From: CAVVFX01 sp963747535
Lineage (GTDB): Bacteria; Acidobacteriota; Terriglobia; Bryobacterales; Bryobacteraceae
Assembly: GCA_963747535.1 (NCBI GenBank)
Contig: CAVVFX010000025.1
Span: 62,001-126,000, forward strand
Direction: 5' to 3'
DNA: 64,000 nt
Under the pieces are notes generated by a model that was not told where the DNA came from, did not search any database, and was given only the letters and a program-made list of their open reading frames with translations. Of this stretch, positions 63,745-64,000 are shown one piece after another. Numbering within the stretch: the first letter of the stretch is position 1; each line of letters opens with the position of its first letter. Both the position numbers and the translations under genes were made by a program.

Positions 63745-63908
63745 ACACAACCAAAAGCCAATCCAATCATCAGCAACAGCAGAACAATCAACGACAGAAG
63801 ACGCGGCAGCAACCGGGGGCAAGGAAGCGGGGTCACAATCCCGGCGTGCTCCACGAGGTCCGGACGCATCACGAACACGAGTGCCCTGAGCTGAGGATGA
63901 CCCGTTAG
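63741..63908 (+). CDS. Small Gln-rich basic protein (55 aa), unknown
   Basis: From ATG 63741 behind an AAGGAG box 9 bases upstream, a 55-residue protein is encoded, starting NTTKSQSNHQQQQNNQRQKTRQQ. It is strongly basic and rich in Gln/Asn in the first half, with several His in HEVRTHHEHE. It could bind nucleic acid. A strong terminator follows. No family is recognised. An in-frame ATG at 63687 in a duplicated leader could add 18 residues. Confidence 0.55.
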   Translation: MNTTKSQSNHQQQQNNQRQKTRQQPGARKRGHNPGVLHEVRTHHEHECPELRMTR

Positions 63909-63933
63909 CTCGACTCACTCTTTTTGTGTTGAG

Positions 63934-63969
63934 AACTCCCTCCCGTGGCGACGCTGGAGGGAGTTTTTT
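63934..63969 (+). terminator. Rho-independent terminator
   Basis: AACTCCCTCC (63934-63943) pairs perfectly with GGAGGGAGTT (63956-63965) over 10 bases, with a 12-base loop and a T-run after the stem. It lies 25 bases after the small protein gene. Confidence 0.85.
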
Positions 63970-64000
63970 GTCTTTTTCTTGATAAAGCGGCCAGCCAAAT

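Noticed and set aside
1..64000. CRISPR array, rRNA or complete tRNA genes
   Set aside because: No regularly spaced repeats, rRNA segments or full cloverleaf sequences were seen.

Overview
The window looks like a chromosome segment of an acidobacterium of the Solibacter/Bryobacter type (order Bryobacterales). This is inferred from gene content: three very large TonB-dependent receptors with an N-terminal carboxypeptidase-regulatory-like domain, an orphan MacB/FtsX-type permease of the acidobacterial duplicated kind, many exported (Tat-type) sugar isomerases and amidohydrolases, and a secreted lipase-like protein ending in the roughly 215-residue C-terminal domain first described from Solibacter.

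Layout. 1-4270: a transposition module with a DDE transposase, an ExeA/TniB-like ATPase, and remnants of a RecA/RepA-like ATPase and a CHC2-Toprim primase-like protein carrying about six single-base frameshifts. The 3' half of a tRNA-Thr(CGU) at 4853-4897 may mark the edge of an integrated island. 5164-10782: a LacI regulator, two amidohydrolases and a Gfo/Idh/MocA oxidoreductase, all on the minus strand. 11060-16357: a ChbG-like deacetylase, a TonB-dependent receptor and a sugar isomerase on the plus strand. 16467-21133: a YgiB/YgiC-like pair, then three small redox/stress genes divergent from an AraC regulator. 21400-21817: a HicBA toxin-antitoxin locus whose toxin has an amber stop. 22571-25749: a complete RIT element (three overlapping tyrosine recombinases between perfect 36-bp inverted repeats). 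26320-34406: a lipase-like protein, an orphan C-terminal half of adenylate kinase, a phasin with its own promoter, an AhpD-like gene that reads as a selenoprotein (in-frame TGA in a CxxU motif followed by a SECIS-like hairpin), and an M28 peptidase. 34450-38392: a 5'-3' exonuclease, the reverse transsulfuration pair CBS/CGL, and a small membrane protein. 38508-43217: a UxuA-like isomerase and a TonB-dependent receptor on the minus strand. 43937-54044: a seven-gene plus-strand operon. 54240-63328: a GDSL hydrolase with four repeated domains, an epimerase, two esterases, an orphan permease and a NIPSNAP protein. 63741-63969: a small basic protein with a strong terminator.

How genes may work together. 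The 43937-54044 operon is very compact (gaps of 2-20 bp or overlaps). It joins an outer-membrane receptor to an N-acylamino-acid racemase/OSBS-like enolase, a sugar-isomerase-like TIM barrel, a SelA-related PLP enzyme, an EF_0837-type deacetylase, an amidohydrolase and a three-domain RidA protein. I infer uptake and mainly periplasmic breakdown of N-acylated amino acids or amino sugars, with RidA domains hydrolysing the imine released by the PLP lyase. The substrate is unknown.

The strongest candidates for something new are the putative selenoprotein, the RIT element with its palindromic end, the transposase-primase module, and the racemase/PLP-lyase/deacetylase/RidA operon.
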